Source of the DNA: Deltaproteobacteria bacterium
Lineage (GTDB): Bacteria > Myxococcota > Kuafuiibacteriia > Kuafuiibacteriales > Kuafuiibacteriaceae
Length of the DNA: 64,000 bases
Reading direction: 5' to 3'
Assembly: GCA_016703535.1 (NCBI GenBank)
Contig: JADJBV010000002.1
Location: 2,604,001-2,668,000, forward strand
This document shows, piece after piece, positions 17,701 through 25,775 of the stretch. The notes under the pieces were generated by a model. That model was given only the letters and a program-made list of their open reading frames with translations, was not told the origin of the DNA and did no database searches. The position numbers and the translations under genes are program-made. Numbering within the stretch: the first letter of the stretch is position 1; each line of letters starts with the position of its first letter.

Positions 17701-17885
17701 TTCCTCGCCTGTAGCTGCGGGCCACCCCCCGGGCAAGGGCCACGGACCCTTCAGGATCAGACGTCAGTTGGCCAACGCCCAAGAATGTAGGCCCCGGCTT
17801 GGTGTGATTCGGTGCGGTTGGCCCGACGGTTGCAAATCGCTCCACCAACGCCCGGGAGAACGGGTGACCCAGGAGGAGCGAAGAC

Positions 17886-18179
17886 ATGGGATTTTTCAGC
17901 GATGCGTTCAAGATGGTCGGCGGAGCCGCCACGACGGGGTTGGCCTTGGGGGTCGGCTTTGGGGTCGCCGGGGTGGCCTACCAGGGCATCCAGGAACTCT
18001 TCGGCTTCGGCCAGCAAAAGTCCCAGAACTGGAGCCAAGGTCAGGCCCAAGCGTGTCCTCGGGGCGCCTACAACGCCCGGGGCCAATACATGCGAGATGC
18101 TTCCCAAGACTCTCGCCTGGCCTCCCTGGAGCGCCGGATGGCGATCAGTGAATGGCGGATGGCCCGCGCCCAAGTTTGA
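17886..18179 (+). CDS. Small glycine-rich protein of unknown function (97 aa)
   Basis: ATG 17886 follows a strong GGAGGA ribosome-binding site. Residues 10-40 are Gly/Ala/Val-rich and could insert in a membrane (GGAATTGLALGVGFGVAGVA). A Gln/Ser-rich part and a charged helix (DSRLASLERRMAISEWRM) follow. No family recognised. It is followed 35 bases later by another small gene on the same strand, probably in one transcript. Confidence 0.65.
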   Translation: MGFFSDAFKMVGGAATTGLALGVGFGVAGVAYQGIQELFGFGQQKSQNWSQGQAQACPRGAYNARGQYMRDASQDSRLASLERRMAISEWRMARAQV

Positions 18180-18214
18180 CCACCCCGAGCGGAGCGCTGC
18201 CCAAGGAGTTCCAC

Positions 18215-18655
18215 ATGAACAAGCCGAACGAAGCCGCCACCCAAGAACCCGTCCACCCGATGATCGAAGAGTTGTACGGGATCGTCGTGCCGAGCCGCCG
18301 CACCTTGACCAAAGAAGAGGCGGACACGGTCCTGGCGACCTTCTCGAAGGTCCCCGATGAGGAACTCGGCTTCGCGGTGGACTCGCTGGAGCGCCTGGCG
18401 GCGTTTTGCCACCTGGAGCTGGACAACGTCCCGCTGGCGTCCCAACTCCTGGATATCCTGCTCGACACCACGCCGCTTCTACATGCCGCCGGAGAGCGGC
18501 TGAAGGAGAAGCGCGGTGATCGGGTCAAGGATCAGCGCAAGAAGTTCGACGCGTTGACCGGCAACGTGGACGCCGCCAAGTCCCGAGCGCCGGCGGTGGG
18601 GCTCAAGCCTTCGCTCAACGTCAACGCGCTGCGGCCCCGCACCAAGTTCGTCTGA
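18215..18655 (+). CDS. Small helical protein of unknown function (146 aa)
   Basis: I choose ATG 18215, which has AAGGAG seven bases upstream; an earlier in-frame start (18152) lies inside the preceding gene. The protein is charged and mostly helical (TLTKEEADTVLATFSKVPDE, LDNVPLASQLLDILLDTT), with no signal peptide or transmembrane segment, so it is cytoplasmic. The Lys/Arg-rich end (KEKRGDRVKDQRKKF) could bind nucleic acid or a partner. No family recognised. Confidence 0.65.
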   Translation: MNKPNEAATQEPVHPMIEELYGIVVPSRRTLTKEEADTVLATFSKVPDEELGFAVDSLERLAAFCHLELDNVPLASQLLDILLDTTPLLHAAGERLKEKRGDRVKDQRKKFDALTGNVDAAKSRAPAVGLKPSLNVNALRPRTKFV

Positions 18656-18663
18656 ACGAACTC

Positions 18664-19836
18664 CTAGGGGAGGGTGAGTTCGCTGAGGACACTCCGGCGG
18701 TTCTTGTCACCGACCCCCAACTTCCCTTCGGCGTTGTCACCCGTGCAGAAGAGTCGACCCGCGTCGTCTCGGGCGCAGGTATGCATCCGCCCCACGCTGA
18801 CCGACGAAAACCTCCGGCCGGGTTCGATCTGCACCAAGCGGGGGCTGGCGTCGGTGTTGCCTCGACCGAGTTGGCCTTCGACGCCTCGGCCCTGACACCA
18901 CAACGCCCCGTCCAGCTTGAGGGCGCAGAGGTGGAAAGCGTCGACCCGAACCAAGCCGTAGTCGGCGCTGGCGCCGCGTGGGGTTGGGCGATCGACGTTC
19001 TGTTCGCTCTCGAAGTCGAGGCCCCAACACCACAAGGCGTGATCCTCCCGGATGGCGCAGGTGCTCTCTTGTCCTGCGGCCAAGGAGAGCCAGTGGTTGT
19101 CGCCGCCGACCCGCTGCGGCGTCCGGTATTGGACCTCGGCGCCGGGCCCGAGGCCGAGGTGGGCGCTGGAGTTGCGGCCCCAGCAGTAGAGGGCCCGGTC
19201 TTGGGTGATGGCGCAGGTGTGGCCCTGGCCGGTCGCCACCGTCCGGAACAACAGCCCGCCGCTGACGCGCTCCGGGGTGGAGCGATCGGCGCCTGGGAAG
19301 TTGTCGCCCAAGCCGAGTTGACCCTCGAGGTTGGCGCCCCAACACCAAAGTTGGCCGTCCCGGAGCACGGCGCAGCTGTGTCCGTGGCGGGCCGAAACCT
19401 CCAGGGCCGGAGGCAGCGGGACCACGGTCGGCACGGGGCGATCGACGAGATCCGAGAGGCCCAGTTGCCCGGCGCCGTTGGCCCCGAAGCAGGCGATCGC
19501 GCCGTTGGACCGGAGGCCGCAGGTGTGGAGATCGCCGGTGGTGACCAAAACCCAGTCATTGTCTTCGCCGACCCGCAGCGGCCGGTCGCTGGACGCGGTG
19601 GCGCCTTGGCCCAGCTGTCCGTTTCGGCCATCACCCCAGCAGTAGAGGGCACCACCTCGGACCGCGCAGCTGTGGCCCGATCCCGCCGACAAGGTCCAGT
19701 CGCTCTCCGTCAGTGCGGGCTGGGCGTCGGCCCCGCCCGCGTCGAGGATGCCGCCATCGCCGAGGGCTTCGGCCCGCAACACCACCACCGGGACGTCGCA
19801 GGCGACCAGCAGCAGGCACAAGGAGGTGGCGCGCAT
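18664..19836 (-). CDS. RCC1-repeat lipoprotein
   Basis: 390 residues from ATG 19836, whose first base is the last base of the upstream stop (TGATG). The leader MRATSLCLLLVAC ends in a lipobox. The rest is about seven RCC1-type blades with the recurring pattern 'G..H.CA......L.CWG.N..GQLG.G' (for example HSCAVRGGALYCWGDGRNGQ and HTCAITQDRALYCWGRN), predicting a seven-bladed propeller on the cell surface or in the periplasm. Secreted RCC1 proteins are common in myxobacteria, and their targets are generally unknown. It is the last gene of the sigma/FecR cluster. Confidence 0.85.
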   Translation of the reverse strand: MRATSLCLLLVACDVPVVVLRAEALGDGGILDAGGADAQPALTESDWTLSAGSGHSCAVRGGALYCWGDGRNGQLGQGATASSDRPLRVGEDNDWVLVTTGDLHTCGLRSNGAIACFGANGAGQLGLSDLVDRPVPTVVPLPPALEVSARHGHSCAVLRDGQLWCWGANLEGQLGLGDNFPGADRSTPERVSGGLLFRTVATGQGHTCAITQDRALYCWGRNSSAHLGLGPGAEVQYRTPQRVGGDNHWLSLAAGQESTCAIREDHALWCWGLDFESEQNVDRPTPRGASADYGLVRVDAFHLCALKLDGALWCQGRGVEGQLGRGNTDASPRLVQIEPGRRFSSVSVGRMHTCARDDAGRLFCTGDNAEGKLGVGDKNRRSVLSELTLP

Positions 19837-20825
19837 CAGAGCCACCCCTCGCCGCCCAAGGAGAGGTAGAGGCCCGGGCCGCGGCTGGAGAGCGGATCTT
19901 CGGGGCCGGCCTGGGCGGTGACGCTGCGCAGGCCGTAGATCGCGCCCAGCCCCAACACCAACCGAAAGGCGGTCGCCGGCGCGTAGGCCAACTCGACGCC
20001 GAGCTGGGCCGTCGCCGCCCAGTCCCAGACGGCCGCCCCGGTGGCGCCGCCCCGGGGCGTTCCATTGAAGCGAAGGCCGGCGATCCGCGCCCCGGCGCTC
20101 ACCGCCAAGGAGCGGTGGTGATCACCGAGGAGCCGATAGGACAGGCCGGGGCCGCCGCCGAGCAGCAGGCCGTCGACCGCACCCAAGTTGGTCTCGGCCC
20201 GGGGGGTCTGGCGCCAGGCGCCGCTCACGCTCAGCTCCCAGGCCTCCCAGGGGCGGAGCCGGCCCACCACGTCGACGCCGAGGAACGGGGTGCTCCGGGC
20301 CCACTGCACCTCCGCGATCCCCCGGACACCCAAGGCCCAGCGCGGGGGAAGGGCGATCGGGGCAGGCTCGACGATCGCCGACGGCGGCGGGGCGGCGCGG
20401 GTGATCGGCGGGGCCCGCAGCACCTCCCGCACCAACTCACCGATCACCATCGCCAGCTCGGCCGGATATTCGTCGGCCTGATCCTGGGCGACGCCCAACT
20501 CGCGTCGGAGCCGTCGCTCTTCACCTTCGGGCCGGGCCCACAACTCGACGGTCAACCCGTCGGGCGCCGAGGTGATCTGGACCCGGACGGTGGCCACCAA
20601 GGAGGTGCTCCGACCGTCGCAGGCGATCAGGCCCAGGCGTTCGGCCTCCACGACCAGCTGGCATTGGAGGTCCAGCAAAAAGGCGTCGGTCCAGCCGTCG
20701 CCGTCGAAGAACAACGCCAAGGTGCCGTCGTCGGATGGACAGCCGGGGACCGGGCCGGGTTCGGCGTGGGCGAGCCGAGGCGGCGCCAGGAGCTCAAGGA
20801 CAAACAGTGGCCAAAGACGCCGCAT
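19836..20825 (-). CDS. Putative outer membrane beta-barrel protein
   Basis: 329 residues with a signal peptide (MRRLWPLFVLELLAPPRLAH, cut after AHA). Residues 25-130 resemble a small soluble domain with a Cys pair (PGCPSDDGTLALFFDGDGWT). From about 165 onward alternating hydrophobic and polar strands (WALGVRGIAEVQWAR, WELSVSGAWRQTPR, HRSLAVSAGARIAGL, FRLVLGLGAIYGLRS) end in an aromatic/Leu terminus, as expected for an outer membrane barrel. It overlaps the FecR-like gene by 32 bases and abuts the RCC1 gene, so it is within the same operon. Function unknown. Confidence 0.7.
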   Translation of the reverse strand: MRRLWPLFVLELLAPPRLAHAEPGPVPGCPSDDGTLALFFDGDGWTDAFLLDLQCQLVVEAERLGLIACDGRSTSLVATVRVQITSAPDGLTVELWARPEGEERRLRRELGVAQDQADEYPAELAMVIGELVREVLRAPPITRAAPPPSAIVEPAPIALPPRWALGVRGIAEVQWARSTPFLGVDVVGRLRPWEAWELSVSGAWRQTPRAETNLGAVDGLLLGGGPGLSYRLLGDHHRSLAVSAGARIAGLRFNGTPRGGATGAAVWDWAATAQLGVELAYAPATAFRLVLGLGAIYGLRSVTAQAGPEDPLSSRGPGLYLSLGGEGWL

Positions 20826-21876
20826 ACGAACCCGCCGGGTACCGCTCAGCGTAGAGCTTACGGGCCTCTTGGCAGCCGCGTCGATCCCCCCGGCCCGCCT
20901 GGGCCTGCGCCAAACGGGCCAGGGCGTCTTCGGCGAAGCTGGTGTTTTGGCCGGCCCGGACCGCCCGCGAAAGGGCGATCACCGCCGCGTCCAGATCTTT
21001 CGCCACGTCCATCTCCAGCCGCCCCAACTCGAAGGACGACAGGGCCACCCGCGGGTGGTTGGGGTGGGCCTGCACCAGGGTTCGAAAGGCCTGCAAGGCA
21101 GCTTGCGGATCGCCGCTGCGTCGGGCCTCGAGGGCTGCCTCGAAGAGCCGATCGGCCTCGGCCCTTTTGCGCTCGGCTTTGCCGACGCTCCGCGGTTGGG
21201 GGCGGTCGGCCCGGGCGGGGTTTTGGGGCCCGGGGGCGGGTTCGGCCGCGGGTGGGTCAGGATCGGCCGTTTCGATCGGTGCCGGGTCGAGTTCGGGCTC
21301 AGGGCCCGCCGCGGGAGGGGTGACGTGCCGAGGCCGGGCCCAGCGTTGACCGGCGCGCAAGGTCGAACGTTGGCCTTGGTGCTCCACCTCCACCACGCCT
21401 TCTTCGACCTGGACCTCGACCTCTTCGGCCCGGCGCGCGACCCAAAAACGTGTGCCCACCACCGTCACGGTGACGTCGTCCACTTGCACCAAAAAGCGCC
21501 GCTCCGGGCGCTTCTTGACCTCGAAGTGGGCCTGCCCCTGGGCCAGGTGAAGGCCGATCTCCCGCTCCTCCAGGCGGCTCAGCGTCATCGCGGTGTCGGG
21601 GCCGGCTTCGACGACCGTCCCGTCGCGCAAGGTGAAGCGCGAGGGCTCCGAGTGGGACGCGACTTGGTCGCCCACCGCCCGGAGGCCCTCGGCGCTCGGC
21701 GCGCGCCCCGCCCAAAACCCAAGCCCGGCGATCAAGGGGAGGGCCGCCGCCAGCGCCAAACCTCGTCGCAGACGCCGCCTCCGCTCCGCGAAGGACACCT
21801 TCGGTGCGGTCGCTTGCCAGAGCGCGTCGATCCGGTGGGGATCGAGCGGGGGCGCGGGCGGGCGAGGTTCAGCCAC
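20794..21876 (-). CDS. FecR-domain anti-sigma-like protein with TPR-like tail
   Basis: 360 residues from GTG 21876. A cytoplasmic N-terminus (1-35), one transmembrane helix (LALAAALPLIAGLGFWAG) and a periplasmic FecR domain (about 60-180) with the usual strands: SRFTLRDGTVVEAGPDTAMT, then VQVDDVTVTVVGTRFWVARR and VEVQVEEGVVEVE. After a Pro/Glu-rich linker the end (about 245-360) has TPR-like helices (ADRLFEAALEARRSGDPQAA). FecR proteins hold or activate the adjacent sigma factor in response to an outer signal. It overlaps the sigma gene by eight bases, the standard arrangement. Confidence 0.85.
   Translation of the reverse strand: MAEPRPPAPPLDPHRIDALWQATAPKVSFAERRRRLRRGLALAAALPLIAGLGFWAGRAPSAEGLRAVGDQVASHSEPSRFTLRDGTVVEAGPDTAMTLSRLEEREIGLHLAQGQAHFEVKKRPERRFLVQVDDVTVTVVGTRFWVARRAEEVEVQVEEGVVEVEHQGQRSTLRAGQRWARPRHVTPPAAGPEPELDPAPIETADPDPPAAEPAPGPQNPARADRPQPRSVGKAERKRAEADRLFEAALEARRSGDPQAALQAFRTLVQAHPNHPRVALSSFELGRLEMDVAKDLDAAVIALSRAVRAGQNTSFAEDALARLAQAQAGRGDRRGCQEARKLYAERYPAGSYAASLATVCP
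21093..21106. repeat. GCAAG-N4-CTTGC palindrome, site 3
   Basis: Inner bases GCAG; within the TPR-like tail of the FecR gene, covering Gln-Ala-Ala-Leu. Confidence 0.6.
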
Positions 21877-22465
21877 GGCTCTGCTCCTTCAGGCGGGCGT
21901 CGCCGCTGGCCAAACGTCGCTTCACCGTCGCCAACGACAAGCCCATGCGTTCGGCGATCTCGGTCAACTCCAGGCCCTCGACCCTTTGCAGCACCAAGGC
22001 CACTCGCTCTTCGGTCGGGAAGTTGGCCAGCTGGCGATACACCTCGGCCAACGACGCGGCGGCCTCCGGATCACCGGTAGCGGCGGTGGCCCGCTCCAAA
22101 GACGCCGTCGGATCGGGCCCTCGCAGGCCCAAGCGGTGGAGCAGTCGCTGCCGGCGCAGCCGGGTGGTGGCCAAGCGCACGACGATGGTCGACAACCACG
22201 CGGCGAAGGCCTGGGGTTGCTCGAGGCGGTGCAGGTGGGTCAGGGCCCTCACCATCGCCTCCTGGGCCAAGTCTTCTGGATCTTCGTGGGGCATGAGCCG
22301 CCAGGCCTGGCCGAAGGCGACCGGGACGTAGCGACGAAAGAGCGCCTCTTGGGCCCAAGGTTGGCCTTCCCGGGCCGCCAAGACCAAGGCGCCGTCGGCG
22401 AACTTCGAGGACGGCCCAAACAACGGCTGCACCTTCGACGTGGCGGGACCAGGGCGCACACTCAA
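21869..22465 (-). CDS. ECF-like RNA polymerase sigma factor
   Basis: 198 residues from TTG 22465, which has GGAG six bases upstream; GTG 22459 is an alternative. The frame is open for 495 bases further but that part is antisense-like and overlaps the DUF1552 gene. Region 2 is seen in WRLMPHEDPEDLAQEAMVRA, region 2.4 in QAFAAWLSTIVVRLATTRLR and region 4 with its helix-turn-helix in LTEIAERMGLSLATVKRRLA. It would direct polymerase to promoters under control of the FecR-like protein. It starts only 20 bases after the DUF1552 stop. Confidence 0.9.
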   Translation of the reverse strand: MSVRPGPATSKVQPLFGPSSKFADGALVLAAREGQPWAQEALFRRYVPVAFGQAWRLMPHEDPEDLAQEAMVRALTHLHRLEQPQAFAAWLSTIVVRLATTRLRRQRLLHRLGLRGPDPTASLERATAATGDPEAAASLAEVYRQLANFPTEERVALVLQRVEGLELTEIAERMGLSLATVKRRLASGDARLKEQSRG

Positions 22466-22485
22466 GGAAGCTCCAGGGTCTCCGT

Positions 22486-24048
22486 CTACGCCAGCCGGGG
22501 CAAGGGCCCCGACAGCGAGATCTGCACCCCGCTGATCCCGGCGTGGGGCACCGAACCCACGCAGGAGGCGGCGCCGGGCAGGTGATCGAGCTCGATCCCG
22601 TAGGCCTGGGCGATGGAGACCAAGAGGTGGCTGTGGGGGGTGTTGGTGTATTCGTTGTTGTAGTTGCGGTTGTAGGGGTTCGGGTTGTCGCGCTTGTACT
22701 TCAGGTATCGACCCGGCCGGATGGCGCCGCCGCCGCCGCCGAACAACACGAAGTAGGTGTCTTCGTGGCCGTGGTTCCCGTGGGAGAGCTCGGACCAGTA
22801 CACCACCAAGGTGTTGTCCAACATGGTGCCGTTCCCCTCGGGGATGGCGTCGAGTTGGTCGACGATCCGGGCCACCAAGTTGGCCTGATAGATGTTGCGG
22901 TCCAACATACCGTTGTAGGCCCGCTGGTTGTCGGGGCTGGCGCCGTTCGGGCCGAACCACTCGTCCAGGTAGATGTGGTGTTCGTAGTCATGGTGGATCG
23001 CGGCGTCCGGGGGCAAGCCGTAGGCTTCGCTGGGGACGTACATTAGGCCCAAGGATCCGACCCGAGAGAGCCCGCAAGAGAAGCCCATGGCGATCATTCG
23101 CGCAAAGGCCTCGACGTCATTTTCGTAGAGCCGCACCCGATCGCTGTCCCGGGGCAGGGGCGGCGCTGGGTTTTGGCAGACGATCGGCCGGGCCAAGCGT
23201 GATTGGAGATCCGTGACCAGATCCCGGTGGGCCTCGAGCTTCTGTCGATCGATGCGCCCGAGCCGCGGGATCAGGCGATCGTGTTGGGCCTTGACCAGAT
23301 CCAAGACGTTGGACTGAGCGGCCTCGATGGGGTCACCTTGGTCGACGCGACCGGCGAAGAGGCGCTGGTACGCGTTGTCTGGGTTGGACTCGGTGGCCAA
23401 ACGGGTCGCGCCGCCGCCGGCGGCCGAGCGGTAGAGCATCTCGTGAAAGGGATCGGGCCCGCCTCGATCTTGCCAGGCCCGGAAGTCCAAAGAGACCAGC
23501 TCGGGGTTGGCGGTCAGCAGGTGTTCATGGACCCGCTGATCGATCGAGGGCTCGGCGGCCCACGACTTGACGCCGTCGAACTCATAGGCCGCCGGTGAGC
23601 CCCCCAGGCCGTGGATATGGGCCGAGGCGTGGGCGTCGCCGTGGGGATCGAGGCCTGAGCTCAACAGGCCCAGACCTTCGATCACGGTCAGCTTGGATCG
23701 GTGCCGCCAAAACGGCGCCAAGACCCGGGACATCTGATCTTGGGTCAGGCGCGGATCGGTGAACGAAAACTCCCACTCGTTGGGATCGGGCCGGAGCTGG
23801 TTTCGTCCAAAGTCGTACAGGTTGTAGTCGTCGGGGGTGCTCCAGGGCGGGCGCATCGCCAGGTCCCCGACCCGGGTGGTCCAGCTGCCGCCCGCGTAGA
23901 GCACCAGCAGGCGGCGGGGCGGGGCCATGGTCTGGGCTTCAGCCCGCCGGGCCCCGGCCAGAGACGGCAAAAAATAGGACGCGCCCCCAAGGCCCATGAG
24001 GCGCAAGAAGTCGCGGCGCCCGAAGGCGTGACGGGTAAAGTTCGACAT
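22486..24048 (-). CDS. DUF1552 family Tat-exported protein
   Basis: 520 residues from ATG 24048 (GGAG nine bases upstream). The N-terminus has a twin-arginine signal (FGRRDFLRLMGLGGASYFLP). The body matches DUF1552: WSTPDDYNLYDFG, DPHGDAHASAHIHGLGG, SIDQRVHEHLL, and near the end YWSELSHGNHGHEDTYFVLF. The many His, Asp and Ser residues recall the alkaline-phosphatase-like DUF1501 group, but no catalytic role is established. DUF1552 genes are nearly always next to DUF1592 genes in myxobacteria and planctomycetes, as here (six bases apart). Export folded through Tat suggests a bound cofactor or metal. Confidence 0.88.
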   Translation of the reverse strand: MSNFTRHAFGRRDFLRLMGLGGASYFLPSLAGARRAEAQTMAPPRRLLVLYAGGSWTTRVGDLAMRPPWSTPDDYNLYDFGRNQLRPDPNEWEFSFTDPRLTQDQMSRVLAPFWRHRSKLTVIEGLGLLSSGLDPHGDAHASAHIHGLGGSPAAYEFDGVKSWAAEPSIDQRVHEHLLTANPELVSLDFRAWQDRGGPDPFHEMLYRSAAGGGATRLATESNPDNAYQRLFAGRVDQGDPIEAAQSNVLDLVKAQHDRLIPRLGRIDRQKLEAHRDLVTDLQSRLARPIVCQNPAPPLPRDSDRVRLYENDVEAFARMIAMGFSCGLSRVGSLGLMYVPSEAYGLPPDAAIHHDYEHHIYLDEWFGPNGASPDNQRAYNGMLDRNIYQANLVARIVDQLDAIPEGNGTMLDNTLVVYWSELSHGNHGHEDTYFVLFGGGGGAIRPGRYLKYKRDNPNPYNRNYNNEYTNTPHSHLLVSIAQAYGIELDHLPGAASCVGSVPHAGISGVQISLSGPLPRLA

Positions 24049-24053
24049 CGGGC

Positions 24054-25703
24054 TCACTCCTGGATGATCGCGGGTCGCGCGAACTTGGGGTGCAGGGCGA
24101 TCGCCTTGATCAAGGCCGGCAGACGCCGCCCGGCGGCCTCGAAGGCCAGCTCGACGTCGCGCCGGAAGCAGAGGTCGTCGGCCAAGGCGCTGTCCGCCAC
24201 CGCGTATTCGACCCAGTGTTTGCTCAAGCAGCGGGCGACCTGCCCACTTTGGCCGAGCTGCCGAGCCAACTCGACGCCGTCGTTGAAGCGAAAGCCCAAC
24301 ACGTCGCCGCTGGCGTCCACCGGCCGACCCGCGTCCATGGTGCGGAAGCGCCCCATGGTGTCGTAGCCCTCGAAGGCGAAGCCGAGTGGGTTGATGGTGG
24401 TGTGGCAGGCGGCGCAGGTCTCGCCGGCCAAGAGGGTGACCCGATCGTAGCCCTCCCGGTTGCTGAGGAGCCGGCCGTTGTCGTTGGTCGGCGGCGGGGA
24501 CTGGATCACGCCCGGGGGCGGTGGTCGCGGCGGATTGCATAGGTAACGCTCCAGCACGAAGACGCCGCGCAGGACCGGCGATGGGTAGCCCGGATAACCG
24601 TGGCCCGCCAAGAAGGCCGGGTGGGTGACGATGCCGGCCCGTTCCCGCGGATCGACGTTGACCTCCGCCCAGGTGCCGGGGGCCGGGGGGGTCACGCCGA
24701 AGATCGGCGCGGTGTGTTCGTCGACGAAGGCCCGAGGTGCGGTCAACAACTCCTCCATGGTCCCGTCCCGTTGGAACACCGACCACACGAAGCGCCCCAG
24801 GCTCTCGACCACGGCCGGCCGCACCTCGGCGAAGTTTTCGCTCGGATCTTTGCCGGCGGTGTTGAGGGCCCGGACCTTGAGCCACTGATCGGTGAAGCGC
24901 AGGATGCCGCGTTGGGCCTTGGGATCGGTCAAGAGCCGGTCCACCTGGGCGGACAGCTGGGCGTCGGTCTCCAGTTGTCCGGCTTCGGCGGCGTCGAGCA
25001 GGAGATCGTCGGGGGTCGAGGCCCAGAGCAGATAAGAGAGGCGGGTCGCCCGTTCGTAGGGCGCCAACACCGGATCCGGGCCGGGCGTGCCGAGCTCCGG
25101 GCGGTACAAAAAGTCGGGGGACTCGAGCAGCGTTTGCAAGGCAACTTGCAGCGACGTGTCCAGGTCTCCCGCGGTGGGGCCCGAGGCGTAAAGGCCAGTG
25201 TAGCTGTCGAGCTCGGCGGCGCTCAGCGGGCGGCGCAAGATCCGTCGGCCGAGCTGGGCCACGGTCTCGCGCAGGCAACTTTGGCCCTGGGCCCGATCGC
25301 AGGTGACCCGCGCACCGAAGTTGGGGCGCAGTTGAGCGGCGATCGCTCGGGCGTTGCCGTGGTAGTCGAGCACCAGGTTGGAGGAGACCGCCAGAGCCGC
25401 CAGGTTGGTGTCGTAGTAGCCGGCGTAGGGATCACTCACCAAACGTAGGGTGGAGGGGTCCACCTCCGGGAAGAGATCCACCAGCGTGTTCCGGTACTCC
25501 TGGTGGGTGAGCCGTCGCAGGGGTTGCGGGCTCGGATCGGGGCACACCAAAGGGGGTGGTGGAGGGGGTGGGGTGTTGGGGCCACCGGTGCTGCCGGTGG
25601 GGCCGCTGGGCCCGGCCCCGGCGGGGAGCGGGAGTGGATCGCCGACCCGGCCGGTGCAGCCGACCACACAAATCAGGGCGAACCCGAGACGCAAAGAGCC
25701 CAT
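24054..25703 (-). CDS. DUF1592/DUF1588 family lipoprotein with CxxCH motif
   Basis: 549 residues. A lipoprotein leader (MGSLRLGFALICVVGC) precedes a Pro-rich linker. Domains in order are DUF1587 (RRLTHQEYRNTLVDLFPE), DUF1595 and DUF1592 (about 150-370: RILRRPLSAAELDSYTGLYA, SPDFLYRPE, RATRLSYLLWASTPDDLLL), DUF1588 (AGIVTHPAFLAGHG and SPVLRGVFVLERYLCNPP) and DUF1585 at the end. CAACHTTINPLGFAFEGYD contains a c-type haem motif, suggesting electron transfer. In planctomycetes such genes sit with cytochromes. It heads the cluster continuing into DUF1552, sigma, FecR and RCC1. Confidence 0.88.
   Translation of the reverse strand: MGSLRLGFALICVVGCTGRVGDPLPLPAGAGPSGPTGSTGGPNTPPPPPPPLVCPDPSPQPLRRLTHQEYRNTLVDLFPEVDPSTLRLVSDPYAGYYDTNLAALAVSSNLVLDYHGNARAIAAQLRPNFGARVTCDRAQGQSCLRETVAQLGRRILRRPLSAAELDSYTGLYASGPTAGDLDTSLQVALQTLLESPDFLYRPELGTPGPDPVLAPYERATRLSYLLWASTPDDLLLDAAEAGQLETDAQLSAQVDRLLTDPKAQRGILRFTDQWLKVRALNTAGKDPSENFAEVRPAVVESLGRFVWSVFQRDGTMEELLTAPRAFVDEHTAPIFGVTPPAPGTWAEVNVDPRERAGIVTHPAFLAGHGYPGYPSPVLRGVFVLERYLCNPPRPPPPGVIQSPPPTNDNGRLLSNREGYDRVTLLAGETCAACHTTINPLGFAFEGYDTMGRFRTMDAGRPVDASGDVLGFRFNDGVELARQLGQSGQVARCLSKHWVEYAVADSALADDLCFRRDVELAFEAAGRRLPALIKAIALHPKFARPAIIQE
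25136..25149. repeat. GCAAG-N4-CTTGC palindrome, site 4
   Basis: Inner bases GCAA; flanked by T and A, so the palindrome is effectively 16 bp. Inside the DUF1592 gene, covering Gln-Val-Ala-Leu. Confidence 0.6.
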
Positions 25704-25775
25704 CGGGGAAAAAGAAGCCCGAGGGCCCCTTCGAAGCTCACCGGCGCTGAAGATTTTTTGGGGGGCGGCGCTGGG

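Noticed and set aside
22466..22960. N-terminal extension of the sigma factor
   Set aside because: It lies within the DUF1552 gene on the same strand and has no domain; TTG 22465 has a ribosome-binding site.
24049..25278. Frame upstream of the DUF1552 protein that would give a 930-residue protein
   Set aside because: It is open but antisense-like (Arg/Pro/Gly-rich) and overlaps the DUF1592 gene; the Tat signal and ribosome-binding site place the start at 24048.
25704..25775. Weak hairpin before a T-run upstream of the DUF1592 gene
   Set aside because: The stem is interrupted by a bulge and the loop is only two bases, so an intrinsic terminator is not supported.
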